In this document: piece by piece, positions 16,619 through 24,944 of the stretch
Position numbering within the stretch: position 1 is the stretch's first letter
How the letters are laid out: each line of letters opens with the position of its first letter
Assembly (NCBI GenBank): GCA_965238045.1
Contig: CBDEGU010000012.1
Coordinates: 2,046,001-2,110,000, forward strand
DNA from: CBDEGU01 sp965238045
GTDB lineage: Bacteria; Acidobacteriota; Terriglobia; Bryobacterales; UBA6623
Reading direction: 5' to 3'
DNA: 64,000 nt
Position numbers and translations under genes: made by a program
Notes under the pieces: generated by a model
The model's input: the letters and a program-made list of their open reading frames with translations, nothing else
The model's database searches: none
Told to the model about the DNA's origin: nothing

Positions 16619-19330
16619 CTAGTCCTGCTCGCGGTCACGGAACTCTTCGTACCAGTTCTGGACGACACGGATCGAAGGCCGGGGCCGGTCGCCGACGGGC
16701 TGGGCGATGATGAACTGCTGCCCGCCGGGCGAGACGTCATATCCACCAAGCGCATTGAAACCCTCGCTCAAACCGGCGACATCGAAAAGCCGTGTTGGTT
16801 CTCCGGGCGAGAAACTCGGACTCATGGACACCGGCACAGCCAGTAAAGAGGTCCCCTCGATGTAAAACAATTCCTTCCCATTCGAGTTCCAGCGCGGCGC
16901 TGTCCCTCCGTTGCGAGAGATTCTCGATACGTTCTCGCCCTCAGGAAAAGACTGCACGTACACTTCCCGGCGGCCCGACTGGTTGGATAGGTAGGCGACG
17001 TAGCGACTATCGGGTGAAAACCGTGGATGGTTTTCATTGGCTGGCGTTTGCAGGAACGGATGCGGCGTCCAATCCTCACCCTCACGGAGGAGGTACCAGA
17101 GATCGCCTCGGGTTTGGGGAGAATTTCGGCGGTAGATGAGATATTTGCCGTCACGGGACCAGTCGCCGGCAGCTTCACGGGCGGGTGTGCCAACGAGGAC
17201 TTCCGGCTCCCCGGTTCCATCCACCCGCTGACGGAAAATGTCGTAGTCCATCCCCCTGCGGTCGGAACTGAAGGCGAGTTCGTCCCCATTGGCTGACCAG
17301 ACTGGCATATAGTCCACGTCCGGCGCGGTCGTAAGGCGAGTTCTCAAATCGCGTGCGAGGTCGTGAATCCATATGTCCCGATTGAAGTCCAGAGTGGCTG
17401 AGAACGCGACGCTACGGCCGTCCGGCGACAGGGTGATTTGCGCTACGCCGTCCACCGGTTGACCAATCTGTTCCTTCGGGGCGCCTGCTCGATCGACGAA
17501 AACCAATTGGCTCATCAACGGTACGTGATCGAGGTAGACAAGAGTTCCATCGCCGGCAACCGTCGGGTCGCGACCGTTCTCGGAAAGCAGGAAGGGGTCT
17601 CCCGTCGCCTTTAGATCGCTCAAGGAAAAGGGCAGAGCCCACAGCTCCCTGGCGGTGGTGCTGGCTTGGTAGACAAGATGGCCACTGGGTGAGTAGGCAG
17701 TTCTGGTGCCAGCTTGGAGAATCTCCCGCCGGCCGGATTCCAGATCCTGCACCGCCAAGGTCTGCGAGCCGACAGTTCCAAAACTGAAGGCTAGGACGCG
17801 AGCACCGGCTTCCGGCGGCAGGAAATGAGGGTGGAACAAATTCTCGGCTTCTGTTTCACCTGGGGTCGAATCCATGTCGTCCGGAGAAGGCAAGACTTTG
17901 GCGGCGCCGCCGCCGGCGGGCACTTCGTAAAGAACCCCAGGGCTGCCGGACGAGAAGACAATCACCTCGCCGTCGGGGCTCCAGGTGCTACCCCAGCTAT
18001 GACCCGGGAGTGGACAAATTCGAATGGCTGCGCCGCCCTGAACGGGAACCTTTCTCAGTTCAGAGCTTGTCGCGAATCCGATGAATTTGCTGTCGGGCGA
18101 CCAAAAGGGTTCGTACGCGCCTTCCGCACCCTCGATTGCGCGAGGTTGCTGTTGGTCAAGATCTTGGACGTACAGCTTTCTCGCCGGTTCGGCCCCGACG
18201 AACGCGATGTGTTCTCCGTTGGGGGCGACCGCGGCAGTTTTGTTAAAGCGGCTGTTTCTCACCCCCTGGGTTGGGGTGAGGGCGAAGCGCCGGGTCGGAT
18301 TCGCGGGAGGGGCTTCTCGAAAAGGGGAGATGACGAGCACCAGAGCGGCCATCGCGGCAACGGCGGCTATGGCCTGGTAAAGCCTGAGCCGCTGTTTGGG
18401 CACCGTTGTGACGTTATGCTCCTGACGTTGGCGAGTGGCACTGCCGGGTTCGACCGCCGGACCAGCAATCGGACCGGTCGCTCCCCCAGCGCGCAAAATC
18501 GTGGACTTGCCGGATGCGAGTTTCTTTTGCAGGCTGCGCAAGTCAACGAGCAGGTCCTCGGAGTGTTGGTAGCGTTCGTCGCGGTCCTTTGCCAGGGCTT
18601 TGCCGATGATCCACTCGAGTTCCAGTGGCAGCCCCGCACGCTGGGCGGTGACCGGCTCGGGTTCCTCGCTGGTGATCCCGTAGAGAACTGCCTCTTGACG
18701 TTCTCCTTCGAACGGCAGACGGCCGGCGACCATTTCGTACAGCACGACGCCGAGAGACCAGAGATCGGTGCGGCGATCGGTTTTTTCACCCCGCGTCTGT
18801 TCCGGAGACATGTAAGAGGGCGTCCCAAGAATGGTTGTGGTTTCGGTCAACTTCGACCGTTCGGCGAGTTGCGCCAGGCCGAAATCCATGATCTTGACCT
18901 GTCCCGGCGGTGTGACCATGATGTTGGCGCCCTTGATGTCGCGGTGGACGATCCCCTTCTCGTGCGCTGCTTGAAGACCTTGGGCGGTTTGGACGGCGAT
19001 GTCGAGTGCCTGGTCGAGCTTGAGCGGGCGCTGGGCGATCTTGTCCTTGACGGTTAGGCCTTCGATGAAGGCCATGGCGATAAAGGTACGCTCGCCTGCG
19101 TCGTCAATTTCGTAGACCGTGCAGATGTTTGGATGATCCAGGGAAGCAGCGGCCTTCGCCTCTCGAATGAAACGGGCGCAGCCTTCCTCGTCCTCTAGCA
19201 GGTGGGAGGCCAGGAACTTGAGAGCGACGGTACGTTCGAGTCTGGTGTCCTCGGCCTTGTAGACTACACCCATCCCACCTTCACCGAGCTTCTCGGTGAT
19301 CTTGTAGTGGGAGATGGTTTGACCAATCAT
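16619..19330 (-). CDS. Transmembrane Ser/Thr protein kinase with C-terminal PD40 beta-propeller
   Basis: 903 residues from ATG 19330. The kinase domain (about 9-275) is complete: GEGGMGVVYKAED (16-28), ALKF Lys 38, HRDIKGANI (129-137), DFGLAQ (149-154) and an activation segment ending GTPSYMSPEQ. One transmembrane helix (AIAAVAAMAALVLVISPF) near 330-350 precedes ~550 residues of TolB-like repeats, with units such as SPDGRSVAFSA, WSANGDELAFSSDRRG and FSPDSRYVAYLSNQSGRREVYVQ. The propeller would be periplasmic and may sense a ligand or cell-wall state; the kinase is cytoplasmic. This architecture is widespread in Acidobacteriota. In-frame codons to 19531 lack a start signal. No phosphatase or obvious target gene is adjacent. 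Confidence 0.9.
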   Translation of the reverse strand: MIGQTISHYKITEKLGEGGMGVVYKAEDTRLERTVALKFLASHLLEDEEGCARFIREAKAAASLDHPNICTVYEIDDAGERTFIAMAFIEGLTVKDKIAQRPLKLDQALDIAVQTAQGLQAAHEKGIVHRDIKGANIMVTPPGQVKIMDFGLAQLAERSKLTETTTILGTPSYMSPEQTRGEKTDRRTDLWSLGVVLYEMVAGRLPFEGERQEAVLYGITSEEPEPVTAQRAGLPLELEWIIGKALAKDRDERYQHSEDLLVDLRSLQKKLASGKSTILRAGGATGPIAGPAVEPGSATRQRQEHNVTTVPKQRLRLYQAIAAVAAMAALVLVISPFREAPPANPTRRFALTPTQGVRNSRFNKTAAVAPNGEHIAFVGAEPARKLYVQDLDQQQPRAIEGAEGAYEPFWSPDSKFIGFATSSELRKVPVQGGAAIRICPLPGHSWGSTWSPDGEVIVFSSGSPGVLYEVPAGGGAAKVLPSPDDMDSTPGETEAENLFHPHFLPPEAGARVLAFSFGTVGSQTLAVQDLESGRREILQAGTRTAYSPSGHLVYQASTTARELWALPFSLSDLKATGDPFLLSENGRDPTVAGDGTLVYLDHVPLMSQLVFVDRAGAPKEQIGQPVDGVAQITLSPDGRSVAFSATLDFNRDIWIHDLARDLRTRLTTAPDVDYMPVWSANGDELAFSSDRRGMDYDIFRQRVDGTGEPEVLVGTPAREAAGDWSRDGKYLIYRRNSPQTRGDLWYLLREGEDWTPHPFLQTPANENHPRFSPDSRYVAYLSNQSGRREVYVQSFPEGENVSRISRNGGTAPRWNSNGKELFYIEGTSLLAVPVSMSPSFSPGEPTRLFDVAGLSEGFNALGGYDVSPGGQQFIIAQPVGDRPRPSIRVVQNWYEEFRDREQD

Positions 19331-20154
19331 AGCCCCGACCGAGCCTGACGGAATTGTACCGCAGCATGGTACCTGGTGGTAACAACGCAACCCCCCAACG
19401 ATCCGACGCAAGACCCTGGCGCGATCGGGGGGCGCGCGGGGACAGAGCCCCCACTGCCCAGCTACCCGCCACCATCCGCCACGCCCCAGCCCCAGCCCAA
19501 ACCCCAAAATCGAACTACCAAACAGACCCAACCTCGCCGAACCCCATCGAAATCAGCGTTTTAGTCACCACCCCGCCTTGACGTGCCGCGCGCCTCCAGG
19601 CCTGCCGTGTCGCCATTCCTGGCGACATATCTTACCCGCACAACCGCACAATCTCTCGACCGCGCACCCGCCGCCAGTCGCCCAACCGGCATGCCAAACA
19701 AACCCAATTCCCAAAAACCAGTCCAGACCCGCATCTCACGGCCACCTGCCCCGGACCAAATCGCGGCTCTCCCCCGCGGCCGCGGCAATCGAAAACCACC
19801 GTAGCGCGGAGATCGAAGAGACCCGCGGCTTTTCCTGGCCCGCCGAGCGATTAATCCCCCAATCTCCCGCGCCCGCCAAGCTCCGTAGGAGCGACACATC
19901 GAACAGCCTGGGGCGTGAGCCCCAGGACCACAGGCCGAAAACAGTCAGCCCCGGCAGGGGCGGCACACCCCCCCCTCACCACAAATACCGCTCATCGGGC
20001 CGCGGAATCCACCGCTGGAATCCCCCGCTGGAATCCCCGGTACCGAAACCCCAAATCCCCCGACCCCCCTGTCACGAGATTCCTCTCCCACAAAATCAAC
20101 AACATACGCAAAAAACACCCCAAAACACTTGACACCCCATGCTAGCCTATACCC

Positions 20155-20480
20155 GTAACGACCGGAAAGGATAGATCACCGCGATCCCCCGACCGTTTCC
20201 TGGCCAGGACAGAAAGCTCGCCCCGCGATTCACAACCTCCTCGAATCACAGAGAAGACAGTAACCGCAAAGGCGGGTCTTCGGACGGCTCTCGAAAGTGG
20301 ACATCCACCGCGAAGGGCTACGAGCGCAGTCGTGCACCATCACCGCGCGGGATCACCGCGCGGCAAGACCGCGCGAGAGAACCCTTCGCCCGGAACCGCC
20401 TGCAACTTCCGGCTGGGGCGGCTCGCCGGGATCACATAGTCGGAACGAGAGGCGTCTCTCACTTCTTTTGAAAGTTTCTC
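20155..20480 (+). ncRNA. Candidate structured RNA of unknown class
   Basis: Two compact stems are obvious: GAAGAC-AGTAA-CCGC-AAAG-GCGG-GTCTTC at 20253-20281, where two helices stack around a five-base bulge, and GTGGACATCCAC at 20297-20308. More pairing is possible around 20390-20432 (CCGGAACCGCC with GGCGGCTCGCCGGG). Neither the plus nor the minus strand encodes a plausible protein. It does not match RNase P, tmRNA, 6S or a riboswitch class I can recognise. Strand is a guess from stem polarity. Confidence 0.3.
20341..20379. repeat. 13-bp tandem repeat, three units
   Basis: CACCGCGCGGGAT, CACCGCGCGGCAA and GACCGCGCGAGAG follow one another directly. The core ACCGCGCG is constant. Confidence 0.6.
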
Positions 20481-20828
20481 GAATTTGAAAAAGAAGCACC
20501 ACGAAGAACGAAGCCAGCAACCCCAGCCAGCCAGCAACCCCAGCCACCCACCCAACCCATCCGCCAAACGATGCACCGGCGGTAGGGGCAAGACACCGTC
20601 GAGCCCCTCAACCCGCCCGCAGCCACCAAATATCCTAAAATCCGGGCAAATCCGGACAAAACGCCGCCACCCGACCCACGCCCAAAATCTAGCCGCATCG
20701 CGACGCGACAAAAAAAAGTTAAAAAATCCCCAAAAACCGGGCATTCCCGGACAAAACACCCCTCCCAAACCGCCACGCCGGCCCGCTTCGCCTTCGATCC
20801 CGATGCAACCCCATTTCGACGACGCGCG

Positions 20829-20858
20829 GCTTCGTCCGATCGCCGGCGCGTGCTAGGA
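20829..20858 (+). promoter_or_regulatory. Promoter for the SRP RNA gene
   Basis: An extended -10 element TGCTAGGAT (about 20850-20858) lies nine bases before the predicted RNA 5' end at 20867. A weak -35 (TTCGTC near 20831) sits ~16 bases further upstream. Confidence 0.55.
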
Positions 20859-20866
20859 TCAGGGCT

Positions 20867-20968
20867 GGGTTCCGGGCTCTGTGCAGCGGGATGCCGCGAA
20901 CTCCGCCAGGTCCGGAAGGAAGCAACGGTAGTGGCCTCTGCCGCGTGCCGCGGAATCACCCGGGACCC
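20867..20968 (+). ncRNA. ffs: Signal recognition particle RNA, small (4.5S) type
   Basis: The apical SRP loop signature CCAGGTCCGGAAGGAAGCA at about 20907-20925 is the Ffh-binding domain (GGAAGGAAGCA with the opposing ACGGTAG side). The terminal helix pairs GGGTTCCGGG at 20867 with CCCGGGACCC at 20959-20968, giving a ~102-nt hairpin like the short bacterial SRP RNA without an Alu domain. TTTCTGTCTTT follows and can act as a terminator. The RNA works with Ffh and FtsY in co-translational membrane targeting. Its position just upstream of dnaX-ybaB-recR is a common bacterial arrangement. Confidence 0.93.
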
Positions 20969-21147
20969 TTTCTGTCTTTCCATCGAGAAACGACCCCGGC
21001 AGCCCGCTGTCGGCAGCGGTATCGTGGCCGGGTCGCGAGTCCATCACACGGTCGATCGCCCGCTACATCACGCGCTACATCGCCCGGCGGCGGTCAGTGT
21101 GTCACAATGGGTAGTCCTCGCCGCTCGCAGCTTGTTTAGGGCGTGTT

Positions 21148-22938
21148 ATGTACCAGGTCATCGCCCGAAAATTCCGTCCTCAAACCTTCGCTGACGTCGT
21201 CAATCAGGAACACGTCAAGCGAACGCTCACCAACGCCCTGACCCAGAATCGCGTCGGCCACGGTTACATCTTCTCGGGCCAGCGCGGCACCGGCAAGACG
21301 ACCATGGCGCGCATTCTCGCCAAGGCGCTCAACTGCGAGAAAGGACCCGGCCCCGAGCCCTGCCTGGAATGTTCGAGCTGCCGGGAGATCGCCGCCGGCA
21401 ATTCGATGGATCTGGTGGAAATCGACGCCGCCTCGAACCGCCGCATTGACGATATTCGCGAACTGCGCGAGAGCGTGCGCTACCGTCCGGTGCGCGACCG
21501 CTACAAGGTGTTCATCATCGACGAGGCGCACCAGATCACACCCGATGCCTTCAACGCGCTTCTGAAGACGCTTGAGGAGCCGCCCGAGTGGGTGGTATTT
21601 ATCCTCTGCACCACCGAGCCCCATGATATTCCGGCCACGATCGCCTCGCGCTGCCAGGGCTTTCCGTTTCGGGCCGTGGAACTCGATCAGATCGCCGGCC
21701 GCGTACAGTGGATCTGCGAACAGGAAGGCGTCGATGCCGAGCCCGATGCGGTGATTGCGATTGCTCTCGCGGGCGATGGCAGTATCCGCGACGCGCTCTC
21801 GACGCTCGACCAGGCCATCGCGTGCTTTGGGAATCGTCTCGAGGCCGGTCCGGTTCGCGATCTGCTGGGAGCGATCCCGAGCGAGATTACCGATCAGATC
21901 GTCGCGTCGCTCGCCAAGCAGGACTCGGCGGACATGCTGGCGGTGGTGGATCGCATTGTCGGCGAAGGGCGGGATGTACAGCAGTTTTGCGGTGAACTGA
22001 GCCGCTACTTCCGCAATCTCCTGGTGATGAAAGTCTCCGGGGCCGGGACCAAGCTCGTGTCGGCCGGTCCGGATGAGAGGAAACGCCTGGCGGCATCTCT
22101 GGACCATTTTAGCCGTGAAGATCTTACCCGTTACCTGCAGCTGCTCTTGGACCTTTATCGCGACCTGCAGTTCGCCGTGCAGCCCAGGTTCCGCTTGGAA
22201 ATCGGGCTGCTCAAGCTGGTCTACGCAAGCCACCTGCAGCCCATTGAAAAGGTGATCGAGACCTGGAGCCGGGGCGGGACCGGTGAGCAGGCGGCGACCG
22301 GGAGCGGTCCGGCCGCGCCCGCCAACTCTGGCCCGCCGGCGGGTCCTTCCGCCGCGGCGCTGCCTCAAGGCGAGGCGATCGAGACGGCGCGGGCTACCGA
22401 GGCGCGGGCTACCGAGACGCGGGATATCGAGGCGCGGGCAACCCAGCCGTCAACTTCACCGGCGGCTGTCCCGGTTGCGGCCGGGCAACACGGGGACCCG
22501 CAACACGGGGATCTGAAGAGCAAACTCCTGATCGCGCTGCACAGCGGTGACGCGGAGCATCTGGCCGACGCGGTGGAGCATGGCCTGATCCACGACCACG
22601 GTCACGAGGTGGAAGTGCGTTCGACGGCGGACTACCGGGCGAGCCTGGAAATCGACTTTGACTCGCTGAAACAGGTGATCCTGCAACTGCTCGGACGCAA
22701 GGTCCCGGTAAAGTTAGGTGAGGACTTGACGACAGCAGAGTCCGCCTCGCGCGAGGCGCCGGGCGGTGCAAGCAACGGGCAGTCACCTCCCGGCACGGGT
22801 GCCGGCACGGGCCCGAGCGAGACGGCGAACGATCAACTCACGCGGCACGCCCTGGAAGATCCAGGCGTACAAAAAATTCGCGAGCTGTTCGACGGACAGA
22901 TTCGAGAAGTAAGGAACCTCAGGGGGTATTCGTCATGA
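21148..22938 (+). CDS. dnaX: DNA polymerase III subunit gamma/tau
   Basis: 596 residues; the clamp-loader ATPase of the replisome. Walker A SGQRGTGKTT (43-52), the zinc-module cysteines C63, C72, C75 and C78 (CLECSSC), Walker B FIIDEAHQ, and the AAA+ sensor-1 CTTEPHDIP. The clamp-loader domain III ends near residue 370. A proline/alanine-rich linker follows with a five-residue repeat (ARATE, ARATE, TRDIE, ARATQ) coded by a 15-bp tandem repeat at about 22387-22446, then a C-terminal tau-like domain. No A-rich slippery heptamer for an E. coli-style gamma frameshift is seen in the linker. It ends in an ATGA overlap with ybaB. Confidence 0.95.
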   Translation: MYQVIARKFRPQTFADVVNQEHVKRTLTNALTQNRVGHGYIFSGQRGTGKTTMARILAKALNCEKGPGPEPCLECSSCREIAAGNSMDLVEIDAASNRRIDDIRELRESVRYRPVRDRYKVFIIDEAHQITPDAFNALLKTLEEPPEWVVFILCTTEPHDIPATIASRCQGFPFRAVELDQIAGRVQWICEQEGVDAEPDAVIAIALAGDGSIRDALSTLDQAIACFGNRLEAGPVRDLLGAIPSEITDQIVASLAKQDSADMLAVVDRIVGEGRDVQQFCGELSRYFRNLLVMKVSGAGTKLVSAGPDERKRLAASLDHFSREDLTRYLQLLLDLYRDLQFAVQPRFRLEIGLLKLVYASHLQPIEKVIETWSRGGTGEQAATGSGPAAPANSGPPAGPSAAALPQGEAIETARATEARATETRDIEARATQPSTSPAAVPVAAGQHGDPQHGDLKSKLLIALHSGDAEHLADAVEHGLIHDHGHEVEVRSTADYRASLEIDFDSLKQVILQLLGRKVPVKLGEDLTTAESASREAPGGASNGQSPPGTGAGTGPSETANDQLTRHALEDPGVQKIRELFDGQIREVRNLRGYSS

Positions 22939-23243
22939 AGATGCCGGGCAATATGCAGAAAATGATGCAGCAGGCGCAGCAGATGCAGGACAAGCTGCAG
23001 AAAGAGATCGGGCAGATACACGTCGAGGCCTCAACCGGCGGAGGCATGGTGACCGTCAAGATGAACGGCCACAAACACGTTCTGGGCGTGAGCATCGACC
23101 AGGACGCGATGGAAGATCGCGAAATGCTCGAAGACATGGTCCGCGGCGCGATGAACGAAGCGGCGAAGCGGGTCGACGAAGAATCCCAGGCCAAGATGGG
23201 AGGGATGCTGGGCGGCATGGGACTGCCTCCGGGCTTGATCTAG
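22935..23243 (+). CDS. ybaB: YbaB/EbfC nucleoid-associated protein
   Basis: 102 residues, translationally coupled to dnaX by ATGA. The N-terminal methionine/glutamine-rich helix (MQKMMQQAQQMQDKLQKE) and GGGMVTVKMNGHKHVLGVSI, then EMLEDMVRGAMNEA, are typical of this dimeric DNA-binding protein. The C-terminal GGMLGGMGLPPGLI is the usual flexible tail. Members bind DNA as a dimer and are placed with recR in most genomes. An interspersed repeat arm starts six bases after the stop. Confidence 0.95.
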   Translation: MKMPGNMQKMMQQAQQMQDKLQKEIGQIHVEASTGGGMVTVKMNGHKHVLGVSIDQDAMEDREMLEDMVRGAMNEAAKRVDEESQAKMGGMLGGMGLPPGLI

Positions 23244-23248
23244 GCTTA

Positions 23249-23297
23249 TAGCCCGTATTTCTCACCACCTGACGACCGAAGCACGCGACAGGCTCGC
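23249..23297 (+). repeat. Arm of the TAGCCCGC interspersed repeat
   Basis: TAGCCCGTATTTCTCACCAC then CTGACGACCGAAGCACGCGA and CAGG fits the inverted right arm of the 185-bp element at 48791-48975 closely. It sits in the 119-base ybaB-recR gap; no opposite arm follows. It may influence transcript processing or termination within the operon. Confidence 0.75.
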
Positions 23298-23362
23298 CAT
23301 GGCAAGTAGCTTGACACGCCGTTATCGAGCCCAAACACATCGACCCAGCCGGGAACCTCGTT

Positions 23363-23962
23363 ATGAGTGATCTTGCAGCACCCATGTCGCGTCTGGTGGA
23401 CGAGCTGAAACGTCTGCCCGGCATCGGGTCCAAGTCCGCGCAGCGAATCGCCTTTCATCTGCTGGGCACGCCGAGAGAAGAGGCCAGCCGGCTAGCGGAT
23501 GCGATTCACGGCATGCGCGAGTCGATCCGCCTCTGCACCCAATGCAACAACATCTCCGAAGGAGAACTCTGCCGGTTCTGTCTCGACGCGGGCCGCGACC
23601 GCAAGATCGTGTGCGTCGTCGAGCAGCCGAACAATGTCCAGATCATCGAACGCACGCGGCAGTACGAAGGACTCTACCACATTCTTCACGGCGTGCTTTC
23701 CGCGCTCAAGAATATCGGCCCCGAGGATCTCAAGCTGAAGAATCTCGTCGAGCGTGTCGGTGAGGGCGTAGTCGAAGAGGTCATCATCGCCACCAGCCCA
23801 AACAGTGAAGGGCAGGCCACGGCGTCCTATCTGGCGCGGCTCCTCAAGCCGCTTCAAGTTCGGGTCACCCGCATTGGCATGGGGATTCCGGTGGGTTCGG
23901 ATCTGGAATTCACCGACGAGGCCACCATGATGGAAGCCATGGACGGCCGCCGTGAATTGTAG
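23363..23962 (+). CDS. recR: Recombination mediator RecR
   Basis: 199 residues, the usual size. The helix-hairpin-helix region LPGIGSKSAQRIAFHLL is at 18-34. The zinc finger ligands are C58, C61, C70 and C73 (CTQCNN...LCRFC). The Toprim domain starts at about 80 (IVCVVEQPNNVQIIERT) and includes ATSPNSEGQATASYLARLL, with the C-terminal GIPVGSDLEFTDEATMMEA. RecR works with RecF/RecO in loading RecA at gaps. The ybaB-recR linkage is conserved across bacteria; here 119 bases with a repeat arm separate them. Confidence 0.96.
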   Translation: MSDLAAPMSRLVDELKRLPGIGSKSAQRIAFHLLGTPREEASRLADAIHGMRESIRLCTQCNNISEGELCRFCLDAGRDRKIVCVVEQPNNVQIIERTRQYEGLYHILHGVLSALKNIGPEDLKLKNLVERVGEGVVEEVIIATSPNSEGQATASYLARLLKPLQVRVTRIGMGIPVGSDLEFTDEATMMEAMDGRREL

Positions 23963-24026
23963 TTCTTCGCTGCTACTCTCTCGCGGCGCCGACGGCCGTC
24001 CCTAGCTAGCGGCAGCGGGAGGCTCC

Positions 24027-24713
24027 TTAGAGTTCCTTGATTTCAATATTGCGGAATTCCACCGGCTCGTCGTGGCCGAGGAAGCCGATGTGGCCGGAGG
24101 CTCGCTGCAGGCCGGGATGCTTTTCCAAGATCTCGGGGTCCTTCACATCATCGAGATTCACGTCTAGAATCGTGTGCCCGTTGAGCACGATCTTCACCGT
24201 GCGGCCCTGGGCGGTGACTTCTTGCTGATTCCACTCACCGGCCTCTTTGAGATAACCGGTTTCGGCTGGAAAGACGTGATAGAGCGAGCCATGCTTCTGC
24301 CACGGTTTGATGTCTTTATACTGCTCGGCCTTGTTGTCGATGATCTGCAGTTCCATCCCCTCGTAGGCCATGCTGCCAGAGGACAGCGGCGAGCGAATCG
24401 CCAGTCCGTTGTTGGAACCCTCCTCCAGGCGAAACTCGAAGCGGAACACGAAGTCGGCGTATTCCTTTTCGGTCATCAGATTGCCCCCGCCATGGGAGGG
24501 CACCGCGATCGCGCCATCCTTGACCACGTAGCCGTCGCCTTTCTTGCCTTGCAGGGTCCAGCCGGCAAGCGTCTTGCCATCAAAGAGCGAAACAAATTCC
24601 GGCTCCGCGGGCTCGGCTTCAATCTTCACCGCTTCGGAAGCGGGCGAGCAGGAGAGAAGGAATGCGCAGGCGAGAACTGGGGCGGCGAGAACTGGGACGA
24701 CGGTCTTATGCAT
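24027..24713 (-). CDS. DUF1080 (3-keto-disaccharide hydrolase-like) lipoprotein
   Basis: 228 residues from ATG 24713. A lipoprotein signal is present (VLAAPVLACAFLLSCSPAS, lipobox LLSC). The domain starts EFVSLFDGKTLAGWTLQGKK and continues GGGNLMTEKEYADFVFRFEFRLEEGSNNGLAIRSP (split here by position), then YEGMELQIIDN, LYHVFPAETGYLKEAGEWNQ and HIGFLGHDEPVEFRNIEIKE. This is the laminin-G-like jelly roll of DUF1080; recent work on the family points to beta-elimination or hydrolysis of 3-keto-glycosides. Anchored to the membrane, it probably acts on extracellular sugars. The convergent neighbour recR is unrelated. No regulator nearby. Confidence 0.88.
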   Translation of the reverse strand: MHKTVVPVLAAPVLACAFLLSCSPASEAVKIEAEPAEPEFVSLFDGKTLAGWTLQGKKGDGYVVKDGAIAVPSHGGGNLMTEKEYADFVFRFEFRLEEGSNNGLAIRSPLSSGSMAYEGMELQIIDNKAEQYKDIKPWQKHGSLYHVFPAETGYLKEAGEWNQQEVTAQGRTVKIVLNGHTILDVNLDDVKDPEILEKHPGLQRASGHIGFLGHDEPVEFRNIEIKEL

Positions 24714-24944
24714 GGCGGACGTTGAATCTCCAGGGCGGCCACGTGACGGGGCCGGAATGCATGAAGCTTACCACCTTGCCAGAGGGGGATTCAACACCGG
24801 CCCGCGCTTCCGGCCCGCGCTTCTCGCCGCCTGCCGGGCGCTCCGATGCGGGGGGGCTCATGACGGCTCCTTTTGACGGCGGCGTTCGCTTCTTGCTAGA
24901 AAGTAGGACTGTTCTTCTCGCGCGGACGCCTCCTCGTTCCTTCG

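Larger units (their letters stand above)
19331..20828. other. 1.5-kb non-coding region with repeats and a structured segment
   Basis: No frame here resembles a protein: long proline/arginine or serine-rich frames on both strands are composition artefacts. It contains a candidate structured RNA at 20155-20480, a 13-bp tandem repeat at 20341-20379, a CCAGCAACCCCAGCCA duplication near 20514-20550, and two copies of an imperfect 31-bp repeat (20635-20665 and 20730-20760), each with a CCGGG...CCCGG-like hairpin. C-rich and A-rich runs set it apart from flanking genes. Confidence 0.6.

Noticed and set aside
20129..20153. TTGACA...TATACC promoter for the structured region
   Set aside because: The spacing is only 13 bases, too short for a sigma-70-type promoter.
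20221..20320. c-di-GMP (GEMM) or other known riboswitch
   Set aside because: Short similarity (CGCAAAGG...GGGTCTTCGG) but the second stem and tetraloop-receptor parts do not fit, and no gene follows for over 800 bases.
20341..20379. CRISPR-like repeats
   Set aside because: Units are 13 bp and directly contiguous without spacers; no cas genes in the window.
22860..22885. dnaX programmed frameshift at the A6 run near 22870
   Set aside because: It lies at the extreme C-terminus, not between gamma and tau domains, and no A-AAA-AAG-type heptamer with stem-loop is present.
24790..24830. Another arm of the TAGCCCGC repeat (GCCCGCGCTTCTCGCCGCCTG)
   Set aside because: Similarity is limited and easily explained by GC-rich composition; the diagnostic TTTCTCACCAC core is not kept.
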